A stretch of DNA of 64,000 bases, taken from contig JACGCN010000057.1 in NCBI GenBank assembly GCA_014905825.1, forward strand, positions 62,001-126,000, given 5' to 3'. The translations under genes were made by a program, and so were the position numbers. Positions 50,801-60,850 of this stretch are shown here, in pieces. The notes below the pieces were generated by a model, which made no database searches, had not been told where the DNA came from, and saw nothing but the letters and a program-made list of their open reading frames with translations. Every line of letters starts with the position of its first letter. The first letter of the stretch is position 1. Origin of the DNA: Lyophyllum atratum. Taxonomy: Eukaryota; Basidiomycota; Agaricomycetes; Agaricales; Lyophyllaceae.

Positions 50801-51919
50801 ATCTGCGTACTAGCAGAACACCGCTCCTACCCCTGCCTTTAAATCAACCGGAATAGCATCTTGGGACAGAGGTTCTCGGCAGGAAACTCCAAGAAACTCT
50901 AGGCGATCACAGAGTCGGGCAGAAAGAGTGCGCGGTTGTCCTTCATAATAGTCATGGCGAGACGAGGACAAGGACTTGGTACGCTTGGACTCGGACTCGG
51001 TCAGTCTTGTGAAGGTGACCCGGGAGCACAGAGCGAACACCACGTGTGCATAAGTTTATCTTGCTGGGAGTAGGTGAGAATTTCGACAGCTAAATCATAT
51101 TCTTGGCTTTCGACAGATTAGCCGCGAGGGAGCTTTTGTCCCGAAGGGTCCAAATACAATACTCCCGAAATAAATTATTCGCGCAACCCTCCAAGAATAA
51201 TTCAACGCGCAAGGTGAACCATAGTGCTGGAGATCTCGGAAACCATTCGAAGTATAGATCTAAAATCACTCAGATACCATATTTCGTAGTCTCTCCTAGA
51301 CAGACACAATCAGTCGTTCCTCCGTTCGTGCACGCCTAGTGTTTTTCGAGAACCACAAACTTGGAAGGACTAGAAGTCCATCGTTTGATGCAGTGCTAGG
51401 CAGTGCTATGCAGTGCAAACACCTGTGGGTGTCTTTTCTCAGCTTTTCTCTGGTGTCTATCAACATATACCCGATTCCCTTCGTCTCTCTTCGTCTCCGC
51501 AGTGTACCTTAAGAAACACGAGAGAAAAACTACCTAAAGCGTTTCTCCACCGTGCCATCGATAGACTTAGAGTCGTTTGTGCTTGTCAAGAAACACTCAT
51601 CACACACAGGATGTGGTTTTTGAATGAGTTTAGGTTTACATTTCGAGTGATTTTTTAGATACGCATGCATTACTACAACACGTCTTTTTCCCGCCGGTAT
51701 TTCCCAAAAAACACACCAGTCGGCGCCAGCAAGTAAAAAGAGTTGGCCTGATAAGATAATTTACGTAAATGATTGATCGGCCGCATCACGGGACTCACTT
51801 CATAACCTCCGACGCCAAAGGCTTGCGCTCGACGACTCGGCCTGGCGTGGCTGCCTCTTTCCTTCTTATCCCCTTATCTATTCTTCCAAGCTCTATTCAG
51901 TGTCTATATTTCTGCTCAA
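50801..51919. other. Long divergent promoter region
   Basis: This 1.1-kb stretch separates the starts of the WOPR gene (-) and elongin A (+). I see no gene in it. It contains three tandem copies of the 10-mer gcagtgcta(g/t/a) at 51390-51419. The length is unusual in this compact window, where other divergent pairs are 130-215 bp apart, so much of it may be regulatory DNA of the WOPR gene. Confidence 0.5.
51390..51419. repeat. Three tandem 10-bp repeats (gcagtgcta)
   Basis: Three consecutive near-identical 10-mers with the core gcagtgc are readable directly. They lie in the shared upstream region of the WOPR and elongin A genes. They could be binding sites or simple slippage. Confidence 0.7.
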
Positions 51920-53172
51920 ATGAATTCAGACGTAGATGCGCCTTGTAGGCGCTTACCAACCCTTGTACAACTGTGCCAACGAGGTACGGTCTTCGAACGC
52001 ACAATCTTTCAATTAGAGATGCTGAAAATCATATTGTTGCACTAGTTAGCGGAAATAATATCGACTGTAGGAGTCCCTACTCGAATTTTGCAAACACTTC
52101 GCTCATTGTTACTCAGCTATCAGCAGTCTCGGCGATGATTTGAGTTATGATCTAGCTAAACCAATTCTCCAGCGCTGCGCTGCAGAACAACTTGTCCGAC
52201 TAGAACAAGCTTCACCAGTACGTCCCTGCCATTATACGGACCTCTTTCCAATCCCTCACTGTGGTCTCCCGCAGCACCTTCAAGCAAGTACTTCAGGTAC
52301 GTTTCCGTTACCCTTGAATGTTAAAATGACATTCATTTCCTTCTGCGTTGTAGAGATTTGGAAGGACCTTTGCTACGCATCTTATTCCCTTGCGATTGAG
52401 CGATACTCGATGGGGCCCAAGGGTGAACCACGGTCATGGAAGGATCATTATTTTGTAAGTTGTCAATTCTTCGAAGGTTCTTCTGTTCATTTTCTTCTCT
52501 CCTTAGTTTTTAGGGGAGGAGGAGGCAAAGCGGTTAGAAGAAGCAAGCGCCAAGCTACGTAACCAGAGACTTGAAGCAGATGAACGCAAGAAAGAAAGGG
52601 AAGTTAAAATTACGGATCGTCTCCCACCTCCGAAACGCCAACGGACCGGATGTATGTTGCTAAATCCCGATCCGTGAGTTTTACATCTAACATTTTCTCC
52701 AGGGGGTTCAAATCCAGCACCCAAGTCGCTTTTTCAGAAGACGCGCACAGAGGCGTCCAAGCTCCAGAAGAGCATGTACCACGCACGCATGATCCCCCCA
52801 ATGCCGCAAAATGGGAAAAAATACTGCGTTCTCCCGAAACCTCCTAATGCCACAATGGAGTTCTTACCGCCCTCAACTGGTACAAGTCGAGTCATTGTGA
52901 ACAATGTCGTCCATCGTCGTCCAATTGCTTCTTCAACAAACTCGTCCACACCCGAGAAATCAGCTTCTCCTTCTTGCGCACGAGCTACATCTTCACCTTC
53001 ACCGTCAAAGTATTCCCCTAGTCTCGCAGGAGCCTCAAACAAACACCCATTACGTTCAGATACCTCCACGACTACCGAATCACCCCCGCTCAAACCACCA
53101 GCCCCGGCGAAACGGGACCCCATGGCATCTTTGTTCGTACCCAAGCGTCGGGCCTACTCGCAGCTCCCTTGA
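51920..53172 (+). CDS. ELA1: Elongin A-like (RNA polymerase II transcription factor SIII subunit A)
   Basis: Exons begin 51920-51983, 52046-52066, 52117-52217, 52275-52296, 52354-52454 and 52508 onward; the last ends at 53172. Elongin A/Ela1 is an F-box-like subunit of a Cul3-type ligase that ubiquitinates stalled RNA polymerase II. The N-terminal family block, split over tiny exons, reads LPTLVQLCQRV, SISSLGDDLSYDLAKPILQR, CAAEQLVRLEQASP and EIWKDLCYASYSLAIERYS, then RSWKDHYF and a charged helix EEEAKRLEEASAKLRNQR. The C-terminal half is Pro/Ser-rich, with PPPKRQRTG and SLFQKTRTEASKLQK, and ends DPMASLFVPKRRA. Exons 2 and 4 are 21 and 22 nt. The acceptor at 52045 is needed to restore the family sequence. 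Confidence 0.9.
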
Positions 53173-55167
53173 TTCGCGTCTCCGTCCATGACTCAGTTGG
53201 ATTGCATCTATAACCTATGTTTTCTGTTCAACGCTTTCATTCTCTTTTCTTCCGCATCTAGACCTTGATGCGGGCTATCTTCTCGGCAATGTATTTTATA
53301 GAATCACAGAAGACACCACCGTCTTCTAATCGTGGCGAACGAGGTCTCCCACGAAATCACCACCAGCACCACTACCCCTACCCGAATTTCGGCGACAGCG
53401 TATCCTGGTTTGTATAGATAGAACATAATTATTCCATATCGCAGATCTACCAATGACAGCCCCCGTCTGATTGGGTATCTAACATTGCCGGTAGTGTACT
53501 GGACAGCTTTCTCCTAGACCCGGCTTAAGGAAAACTTTGACTTTAGCTCTGTGCCTGGCTGCCCGTAGGTGCTCGTGCTATCTTGGGATCTTACCGTTAC
53601 TTTAGCCTCTTCCTGCCTTCTCAAGGCAAAACTTGATCTCGTTAACATCCACCCGCTTCCTGATTTTCCAGCGTGCGTCGAAAATAGGATTCGGCGGTAA
53701 GGACGCACTAGGTGCACTGGCTAGGGAGTAAAACTGGCATTATTTCAGGACCAGAGTGGAGGCTTATAGGATATGCGATAGGGGAAACCGGTAGCTTTCG
53801 ACATGACTAGGGTAAGACTGTAGCGGGCCGCTTACTATGGATCTCTATGGATAGAGAGCCAGGAAACGCCATTACTTGAACGTATTCGGGTCACAGAAAT
53901 CATGTACTCCCGACGGAAATACGAATGGCAAATTTTCGACGAGCAACACGCTAAAAGCGTAGGAGCGTTCACATGAACAGGGCACGCTTCTCATGCGAGC
54001 TATAAGCCGATTTTCCGATTTATTGGCCGCGCCTTTCAGGTGCATAGATCGAACGAATAAGGACATTAGCGAGCCAAAAAAACCTGCTCCACGGCTAAAT
54101 AGACCCAGGGGCCAAAGTGCAATGTATGAGATTGGCGAGGTTACCGTTTTCCAGCACCCGATGGAGAATTTTCTCTCAAATCACAAGAGCCGCCGCAAAC
54201 ACTCGAGGAGTGGTACGTACCCAACGTGGGGTGATAATTTGATTAATGCTGGGTGAAATGAGAGCGAGGTTTGTGTGGTCGTTCCAATGGCCGATGGGTA
54301 TGGCATGCTGATTCCTTCCAGAAATTGGACTGATGGTCGACAGCTAAAAGGTCCGCCTCGAGGCAGACGATCATAGATGCAAACTCCCTGGTTCCAGCAT
54401 AACGTTTTCACTCTGTGATACCCATGTTTGCCGGAAGAAAGCGGCCACGAACCAACTTATTCCCAGAATGAGCAAGGCCACCGATGATAGACGTACAAAA
54501 CCCGCTTTTGACAGGGCACTCAACCATTGTACTGGTCGTTGCCCTCGCCCAAGCTATCTGCCGCGCACGAAAAGACAAATTGCCATCAGTATTCCAGGCT
54601 TCACATGTGGGTTGTTCAAGAACAGAAACATGAAGGCCTGGAGTTGCGGTGCATGTTATCGGTGTCCAGGTCTCATCCCTGGCGGGTGGGTATGCTCAAG
54701 TGGCGAAGTTCATACTTCCCGAGATGCCATGGGCAAGAGTAATTACGAACACCCTGGGCCCTAACTTGAAAACGATCGCCGATGTGTTCTTGCAAATTGC
54801 AGCTGCTTGATCGCATGCTAACGGGGTGAGGGTTTGAGGAGTAGGGTTGGTGAGCCGGACAAGCGGTACGATCTTCATAATAATGATTTGGTTTTGTGAT
54901 TTTGTAGTGGTCGTTGATAGCATGCAAATTTGAGGGACACGGTCGGCGTGCCGGACGGGCGGGTAAGTTTCTTCAGAAAATTCTATTCTGTGCTGTAAGA
55001 TATGTCCTCGTTGAGATTGTGCTGTTACTATGCAAAAACGATGATGACAAGGATGATCAGTGTGAGAGTATCAAATGTAATAATGCGCAGGAGAGCCGTG
55101 TTGAAGGGGGTCGTTACAATGCAATGTCGAGTCGTGATTGGTGTTAGGCGTCACACCTACGCGGGGG
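53173..55167. other. Two-kilobase stretch without recognisable genes
   Basis: All open frames on both strands are short, have no motif I know and lack convincing splice partners. I found no tRNA, terminal repeat, poly-A tract or transposase-like sequence. The last 100 bp hold the 3' flank of the WDR26 gene. This is the longest gene-poor stretch in the window. Confidence 0.5.
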
Positions 55168-57829
55168 CTAAATCTCCTCACCATCGGCGCCCCACCGTTG
55201 CCGCGTCTTCCCCTTCCCGCTCCCGTTCTCCACGCATGTCAGCGACTGCGCGGTCTCTTCAACCATCATCTCCGGCGGAGCCTCCCATATTCGAACCGTG
55301 TGGTCGTCCGAACATGACGCGAACATACGGTGATTCCGTGGGTTCCACGCGACAGAATTCACACTGCCTTCGCCATGCCCAGATAGGATCTCCAACAGGG
55401 TGCCAGTGTCGCGGTGCCACACATACACATTTCCATCTATAATGCACGTGTCAGCGCCATCCTCACGATTTTGAATAAGAAAGACGCGACGAACCTTCAC
55501 TCCCACTGACGACAAAATTGCCATCATACCCGCCAAAGCAACTCCGGATCACATGCCGCCCTTGTCGCTGTCCCGTGTACTTCCGCGACAATCGTTCCGC
55601 GTCGAGATCCCAAAGGTGAATTTCCTACACCCAAAAACAAAGGCATCAGCCCACATTCCAATCAAGTACAAAAATCTCTCACGTCGGGTGCATGATTGAT
55701 CAGTGCGAACCGCGAGTTCTGCGACACCTTGACGCTGGTGAGTTCGCCGTCCAAGCGAATGGATCTGTCGGAGGGGAAAGAATAAGATATCCGCGTCAAA
55801 AGATCGCGTTTTTTTACAGAAAAAAATGAAAACGAAGCGAGGAACGAGCAAAACGAGGGGTTGATCTCTGAAAACGATAATACGCACGATTCCACCTGCT
55901 TCGTCGCCAAATCATAAATAATCATCCTGTTCTCAGACGCCTTGGCCGCCGCAGCCCCGGCAGCAGCAGCGTCGCCGGGCGTCGCGTCTCGCCCTGCTAT
56001 GCCATCCCCTCCGGCGCTGATAGGGAGGTGGTGCATCCCAACGGTCACCAGCCGTGCGAAATCGGGCGTAACGGCGAGGTCGGTTATCCGGATGCCCGTC
56101 GTGCCCCATTTCTCCCGAAGGTTCCCGTCTGCGTCCTATAGAAGGGAAAGCAAACGAGTGAGTAACCGATGCAATAAGCGCCTCGTGCGGCGGAGGACGA
56201 GTAGATGTTATTAGAATGCTGTCGTACCCATTGTATGATGTTGCGGTCGAGGCCGCCGGAGATGAAACCCGACCCGTCTGGCAGCCATGCGAGAGCGGTT
56301 ACAGTTTCCGAATGTAAGTCAAGAGAGCGGATACAAAGACCCGTCTGAACGGAAAGAAAGTCTCGGTTCTTTTACTACGAAGAGCATCTTCGGAATCACG
56401 TACCTTGGTATTCCAGATCTTGATGTAGTTCTCCGCACTCGTTAACAGTATCGAGTCATCCTTCGACCACGCTAAACAGCCGACAGCATAAGGATGGTCT
56501 TTCAATATTCTATGAGGTGTCCACTCTGTTGCCGAAGTCTCTGCATCATACTGGGACGCGAAATATGTCAAAATCCTCATATAAAAAGAAGCCACACCAA
56601 TCAACATACATGAATCCGCCATATAATCGCGGTCTTGTCTTTACTCGCAGTAGCCAAATAGCAGCCATCGTGGCTCCATTCCATATTCCACACTTCATCG
56701 GTGTGGACTTCCAGAATAGTCGTCGTGATCCGGGGGAATGCGGATTTCTTGCAGTGGTGGTCAGTGTATAGAGAAAATGCTGATGAATCTGAAGGTGAGT
56801 TGTGGTATAAACATTGCTGCCGCTGATGTGCTTGTGCTTGATTGAGTAATGTCGAGAAACGCCGTTGTGGGATCATGATAGAGGAGGGGATGTATCCTGA
56901 TTGTTTATGCAGTTTAGAATCAAGGCGAGACGCTGGAAGAAGGGAACGTACGTTGTAAGTTATTGAGTAGTTGCCGTCGTGACGCCCCAGATGCTCCATC
57001 CCATCCTGCACGGTGCCGTAGATCGTCTGATTCGGAGCACATCATTAAACTGGGTCCGCCCCCATCGAATTAGCAGGCAGCGCAGCGAGGACCAAGAGCG
57101 AATAACGCACCTTGATAGCGTATGCAGCTGATCCGAATCCACATTCATCGGTGCAAGCTCATGACGCAACACATGCAGCGCGGAAGTCGTCTTCTTAGCC
57201 TCTAGAAGCTCCAGGTACTTCTGCTGGCTAATAAGGAACTTTGCATCCTACAGCACGAGTTAGCCACGGCCACGATACGCGTGAATTCCAGTATAGAGAA
57301 CTTACCCAGAGCCCATCGTCCTCACTGACGCCCAAGCGCATTAGCGCAGCTTCCGCCTTGGTCCACGAGCCGTCCAAGATATACTGCCTGAAATCATACA
57401 CCTCCGGCTCCTCCATGACATAGCCAGACTCCGCTTCCAGCGTCGCTGCAGATTCACTACCAAAGTCATGAGCCCGCCTTACAAAGAAACACGAGGAGAG
57501 AGAGAAACGCACATGTACCCGACGTCCCGCAAGCTCTGTATCACGAGGCGCACGAACTCCTCGCGGTCAACGTAGGAGTCATCATACAGGGTCGTGCCCG
57601 GCAGATTAAGCTTCGCGATCGCCTTGCCGTGCTTGGACACGGTGCCCCCCGATGTGCACGATGCGCCATTGCCGTTGGTCGCAGCGAAGCCATTGGCGGA
57701 CGATGCAAACCCGTTGCCGTTCGTATGGCCGTTCGTGTGATCGAGGCCAGCGCTGGAGGGCCCCGCGTGTGCGGTAAAGTCGGGCGAAGCGGAGAGGGTC
57801 GAGTCGTGGTCGTTGTCGGTGAAGCGCAT
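55168..57829 (-). CDS. GID7: WDR26/Gid7-type CTLH-WD40 protein
   Basis: The gene encodes about 600 residues. WDR26/Gid7 is a scaffold subunit of the GID/CTLH ubiquitin ligase, which degrades gluconeogenic enzymes in yeast. The N-terminus is low-complexity (Asn-Gly and His repeats), followed by the LisH-CTLH region: DREEFVRLVIQSLRDVGY, ESAATLEAESG, YDFRQYILDGSWTKAEAALM and ISQQKYLELLEAKKTTSALHVLRHELAPMN (57070-57240). The WD40 part has TDEVWNMEWSHDGCYLATAS, KDHPYAVGCLAWSKDDSILL, LDLHSETVTALAWLPDGSGF, KVSQNSRFALINHAPD, GGYDGNFVVSGSEDGNVYVW and NPRNHRMFASCSDDHTVRIW. One WD region has an Ala-rich insert (GDAAAAGAAAAKASEN). The start at 57829 is the first ATG in frame; more upstream sequence could be coding if another exon exists. 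Confidence 0.9.
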
Positions 57830-58853
57830 CGTTGTGGTGGAGCGGAGGGGCGAGGGGGCGTGATCGATGGTGATGCGGGAGAAAGAGGCGTTATGGGTGT
57901 TGGTTCGTTGCCGCTTGCGGGCTCGGTCTGTGTCTGGAGCGTAAAAGGGGCATGCGGAGAGATGGGCACGATAAATTAGTCACGAGTCAAAGGCGTGTTA
58001 ACAAAGGTGAATGGTGCGGTACCGTTGTGGGAGGCAGAGGGGAGGCCGGAACTGCTGCTGCTACTACTGTTGGACTCCTGCTCGAGCTCGGACCTGGAGC
58101 GGGTAGCTGGAACGAGGCTTTGAGATTGTTCTGAGGTGGTTGAGGCCCCTGCGGTCGAAGGACTTCCACTGGCTGTCCTGAGTTCCAGAGCAGCAGGGGG
58201 GAGAGAATCCCGCGTAGGGGTTGTAGGAGGATCAATGGTGACTAGAGACTATACAGGTTGCAGTGTTGGTGGAGAAAAGTCAAGTTTGGTAGACTTTGAA
58301 GCCACCTTTATTGTCGACTACAACTCGCTAAAGGGTGTTATTGAGACAATATCAAAGCTGCATGGTGGCGTTGCCTCATCGCGCATTACCGTCGTTATCA
58401 TCTCTGGCTACAACAACAATATTGTTCTCGCAACATACAACATAGCTACTACGTTTCCATCTGCCCTCTGTGGTGGGATATCGATGCCAGTATTGTCACA
58501 CAAGAATCCTAGTGTGATCCCAATCACGTCACTGTGGTACAACACAACAGGAACACGTTTCTGGAGAGGAAGGCCTTTGAGACCGCAAGCGACGCTTGGA
58601 ACCTCGGAACGTGCACTGACTGCTGAAAGAGCGAGTATTCTCGACAATTATGGACAGCTGGCATTCCAACTTGAGTGGAAACACTAGCAGAATACCAGCT
58701 CTAAGTAGCTGAATAGTTAGCTTGATGCCTTCATGATTATCTTGACGCTATCACTGAACAAGTGTAAGATCCTGGTAAGATCCTGACTCGACAGCCACCC
58801 TAGCCGTCTCGGCGTTCCCCGCGCGGCCGGGGACCAACTTTGAAACGATGCAC

Positions 58854-58857
<4 letters not shown>
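57830..58857. other. Upstream region of WDR26 with an unassigned open frame
   Basis: The first 300 bp hold the WDR26 5' flank. A plus-strand frame at 58136-58687 is open for 183 codons (for example FIVDYNSLKGVIETISKLHG), but I recognise no domain in it and the opposite strand is also partly open. It may be a chance frame or a decayed gene. The right boundary is the A-tail of the retroelement. Confidence 0.45.

Positions 58858-58889
<32 letters not shown>
58858..58889. repeat. Poly-T tract, 32 nt (A-tail of the minus-strand element)
   Basis: An uninterrupted run of 32 T is visible. Its position just after the stop and 3' tail of the RNase H unit fits a retrotransposition A-tail. Assembly or sequencing may have altered its exact length. 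Confidence 0.95.
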
Positions 58890-58890
<1 letters not shown>

Positions 58891-59085
58891 GTGTAACGGT
58901 ACCCTTATGGGTGGCACAAAGTTCGACGCTAATCTCGTTTCGTTTGTGCCCGTTGTCTGGGACAGGGATTCAAAACCCCGTCTGCATGTTCACAATTAAA
59001 TATTCAATTTAGTTGTGAGGGAATCACCACTGAGGAAATGCGTTACGCACTCAAAGTGTGGGACTCAGCAACCAAGCTCATGCGG

Positions 59086-60693
59086 CTATCCCATACCCTG
59101 CCGCACAGCTGGTACCATACCCACTAAAACCCCAGTTGACCCCGACCCATCCGGGGGGGCACTCTGCTTACTTTCTATAACCCGTTCCCAGGTTTTCTTC
59201 ACTAGCTTCTTTGAGAGAGCTTTTTTGCCATACTTCTCATCTGTCATCTGTTGATCTAAGTCAAACCGATCGTTAATAGTCTTTGCCCAGTGACGTTTTA
59301 TTTCTAAGCTAGTGAAAGGTGCATCATTATTCTGGATCACCCTGGCACATCTCAATTTCCATATGAGGTAGGCCGACTCAATCATTAAAATTCGGGATAG
59401 TCTTGTTCCTCCAACGTCCAGATTGTCCTCAGTGTCATGTATTTCGACTAAGGGGGCTCCTAGGATTTCGTCAATCGTTGGTTTTGACCAGCTTCCCTGT
59501 TTCTGTCGCTCCCAGAGTGACTTAGTGTCTTCCCACACCTGGCGTTGTCCAGGCGACTCGCACTCGGTCAGTATGTGTTCCATCGATTCTATGCATCCAT
59601 CGTGTTTACAAATGGCGCGTTCCTGGAATTCTTCATCAAATTGTGGTTTTGTCCAGTGTGAGCCTATCCAGTAAGCATCGTGAATCGACATCCATAGCCA
59701 ATATCTTGCTTGTCGTGAGAAATCCTTGTTTCGTATCTTTTTCCATATTCTCTCAGTCGTCGGTCGTGAGCCTTGCTTTCTTTCTAAACTCAACTTTATT
59801 TTATCCAAGTTTCGTTCAGTTCGTGTTCTATGATGATTTTTGGCTGTCATCTTTTTCACTCTTATTGCTTTATATGCCAGAGCCTGGGTAATCATCGATA
59901 ACTTTGCGCCGGAGGCACTTAAGGTTTTATGTATTTCCAGGTCTAGTCCTTGGGTTGTAGGCGCAGCTATTGCCATACGTGCCAACCGGTCTGCGCCTTC
60001 ATTTCTCGCATGGCCTGCATGTCCTTTGACCCATTTCAGGCGAGATACAGATTTCCTGCCTCTCAGTCTTGCTACAGCTAGTTTCACTAGCTCGGCATTG
60101 GAGATTCCCACATAGCCTGCATCTTCATTGTCTTGTAGCTGTTTTGTCACTTGAGCAATTGCGTATCGTGAGTCCAGCTCCAGCATGAGTGGCCCTTCCT
60201 GTTGTGCCCCCTCGACAGCTTCTTTAAGCGCCAGTAGCTCCCCGGTCTGGTTAGATTGTGGGAAGGTCGTGGGTACCTTAATGCTCTTATTTTTCGGGTG
60301 ATCTACCGCATAGTATACGCCCGCTCCCGCTCGTGCGGAGTCTTCTCCGTTGTCAAGACAGGAACCATCTGTGGCGACTGTAGTACACCTTCCCTCAGTA
60401 TTCTGTGGGTATGTGTCTGGTATCCCCCCGGTTGTGGTTCCGGAGGTGAAAATTCTAAAGATATTTGCTAGTGTACCAGTTGTTAGCATCTTTCGCTCGA
60501 AGGTTTCCCACCCGTTCATTTCGTCAGACTCTTCAATTGTGGTGTCTTGGTCAGGGGCCGTGGTGGGGTTCCACTTAGGTGGGAGGAGTCGTAGTAAGGC
60601 TTTAGCCTTCGAGAAACACTCATGTGGATTTGGGCAATATCGTTCTGTTCTGTTCGGGATCCATCCAGCTGTCCACCCCATCTTTTCTTTCAT
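59086..60693 (-). CDS. RNase H type-1 protein of retroelement origin
   Basis: An intronless frame of 535 residues. An RNase H fold lies in the first third with all acidic residues: TVATDGSCLDNGEDSARAG, TGELLALKEAVEGA, LMLELDSRYAIAQV and GHAGHARNEGADRLARMA. A downstream Cys/His segment (ICKHDGCIESMEHILTEC, with QRQVWEDTKSLW) resembles the zinc-knuckle at the end of fungal LINE ORFs. The final part is basic helix. RNase H cleaves RNA in RNA:DNA hybrids. The ATG at 60693 is in frame, but homologous-looking coding sequence continues upstream in another frame (ATG at 60824, text such as SGWQECFNFEETVQRRDRM). A one-base frameshift near 60690-60735 therefore probably separates the true N-terminus. 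Confidence 0.75.
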   Translation of the reverse strand: MKEKMGWTAGWIPNRTERYCPNPHECFSKAKALLRLLPPKWNPTTAPDQDTTIEESDEMNGWETFERKMLTTGTLANIFRIFTSGTTTGGIPDTYPQNTEGRCTTVATDGSCLDNGEDSARAGAGVYYAVDHPKNKSIKVPTTFPQSNQTGELLALKEAVEGAQQEGPLMLELDSRYAIAQVTKQLQDNEDAGYVGISNAELVKLAVARLRGRKSVSRLKWVKGHAGHARNEGADRLARMAIAAPTTQGLDLEIHKTLSASGAKLSMITQALAYKAIRVKKMTAKNHHRTRTERNLDKIKLSLERKQGSRPTTERIWKKIRNKDFSRQARYWLWMSIHDAYWIGSHWTKPQFDEEFQERAICKHDGCIESMEHILTECESPGQRQVWEDTKSLWERQKQGSWSKPTIDEILGAPLVEIHDTEDNLDVGGTRLSRILMIESAYLIWKLRCARVIQNNDAPFTSLEIKRHWAKTINDRFDLDQQMTDEKYGKKALSKKLVKKTWERVIESKQSAPPDGSGSTGVLVGMVPAVRQGMG

Positions 60694-60850
60694 AAGCACG
60701 ACCTTGAACCAGCATCACTCGGCCGAGGCATCCTGTCTCGCCTCTGAACCGTCTCTTCAAAGTTGAAGCACTCCTGCCATCCTGAAACCTCGGATGGAGA
60801 GAGAGCACGCCATACGTCGCCCATATCTAAAACTCGAAGAAAGATCTATC

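Larger units (their letters stand above)
58858..60824 (-). mobile_element. 5'-truncated LINE-type unit with RNase H ORF
   Basis: The minus-strand unit ends in a tract of 32 A (seen as T on the plus strand at 58858-58889). Before it is a non-coding 3' tail of about 200 bp, and before that a long RNase H ORF. This order, RNase H at the 3' end followed by poly-A, is that of non-LTR retrotransposons. No reverse transcriptase or endonuclease sequence is visible upstream. The unit is therefore either 5'-truncated or an RNase H gene derived from such an element. I found no clear target-site duplication. The left limit of coding similarity is the ATG at 60824; the true 5' border is unknown. Confidence 0.65.

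Noticed and set aside
57541..57969. Pro/Thr-rich minus-strand frame overlapping the WDR26 N-terminus
   Set aside because: It is in a different phase from the CTLH-WD40 frame; the shared low-complexity DNA keeps both open.
58717..58917. Minus-strand frame with a long lysine run
   Set aside because: The lysines are the translation of the element's poly-A tail.
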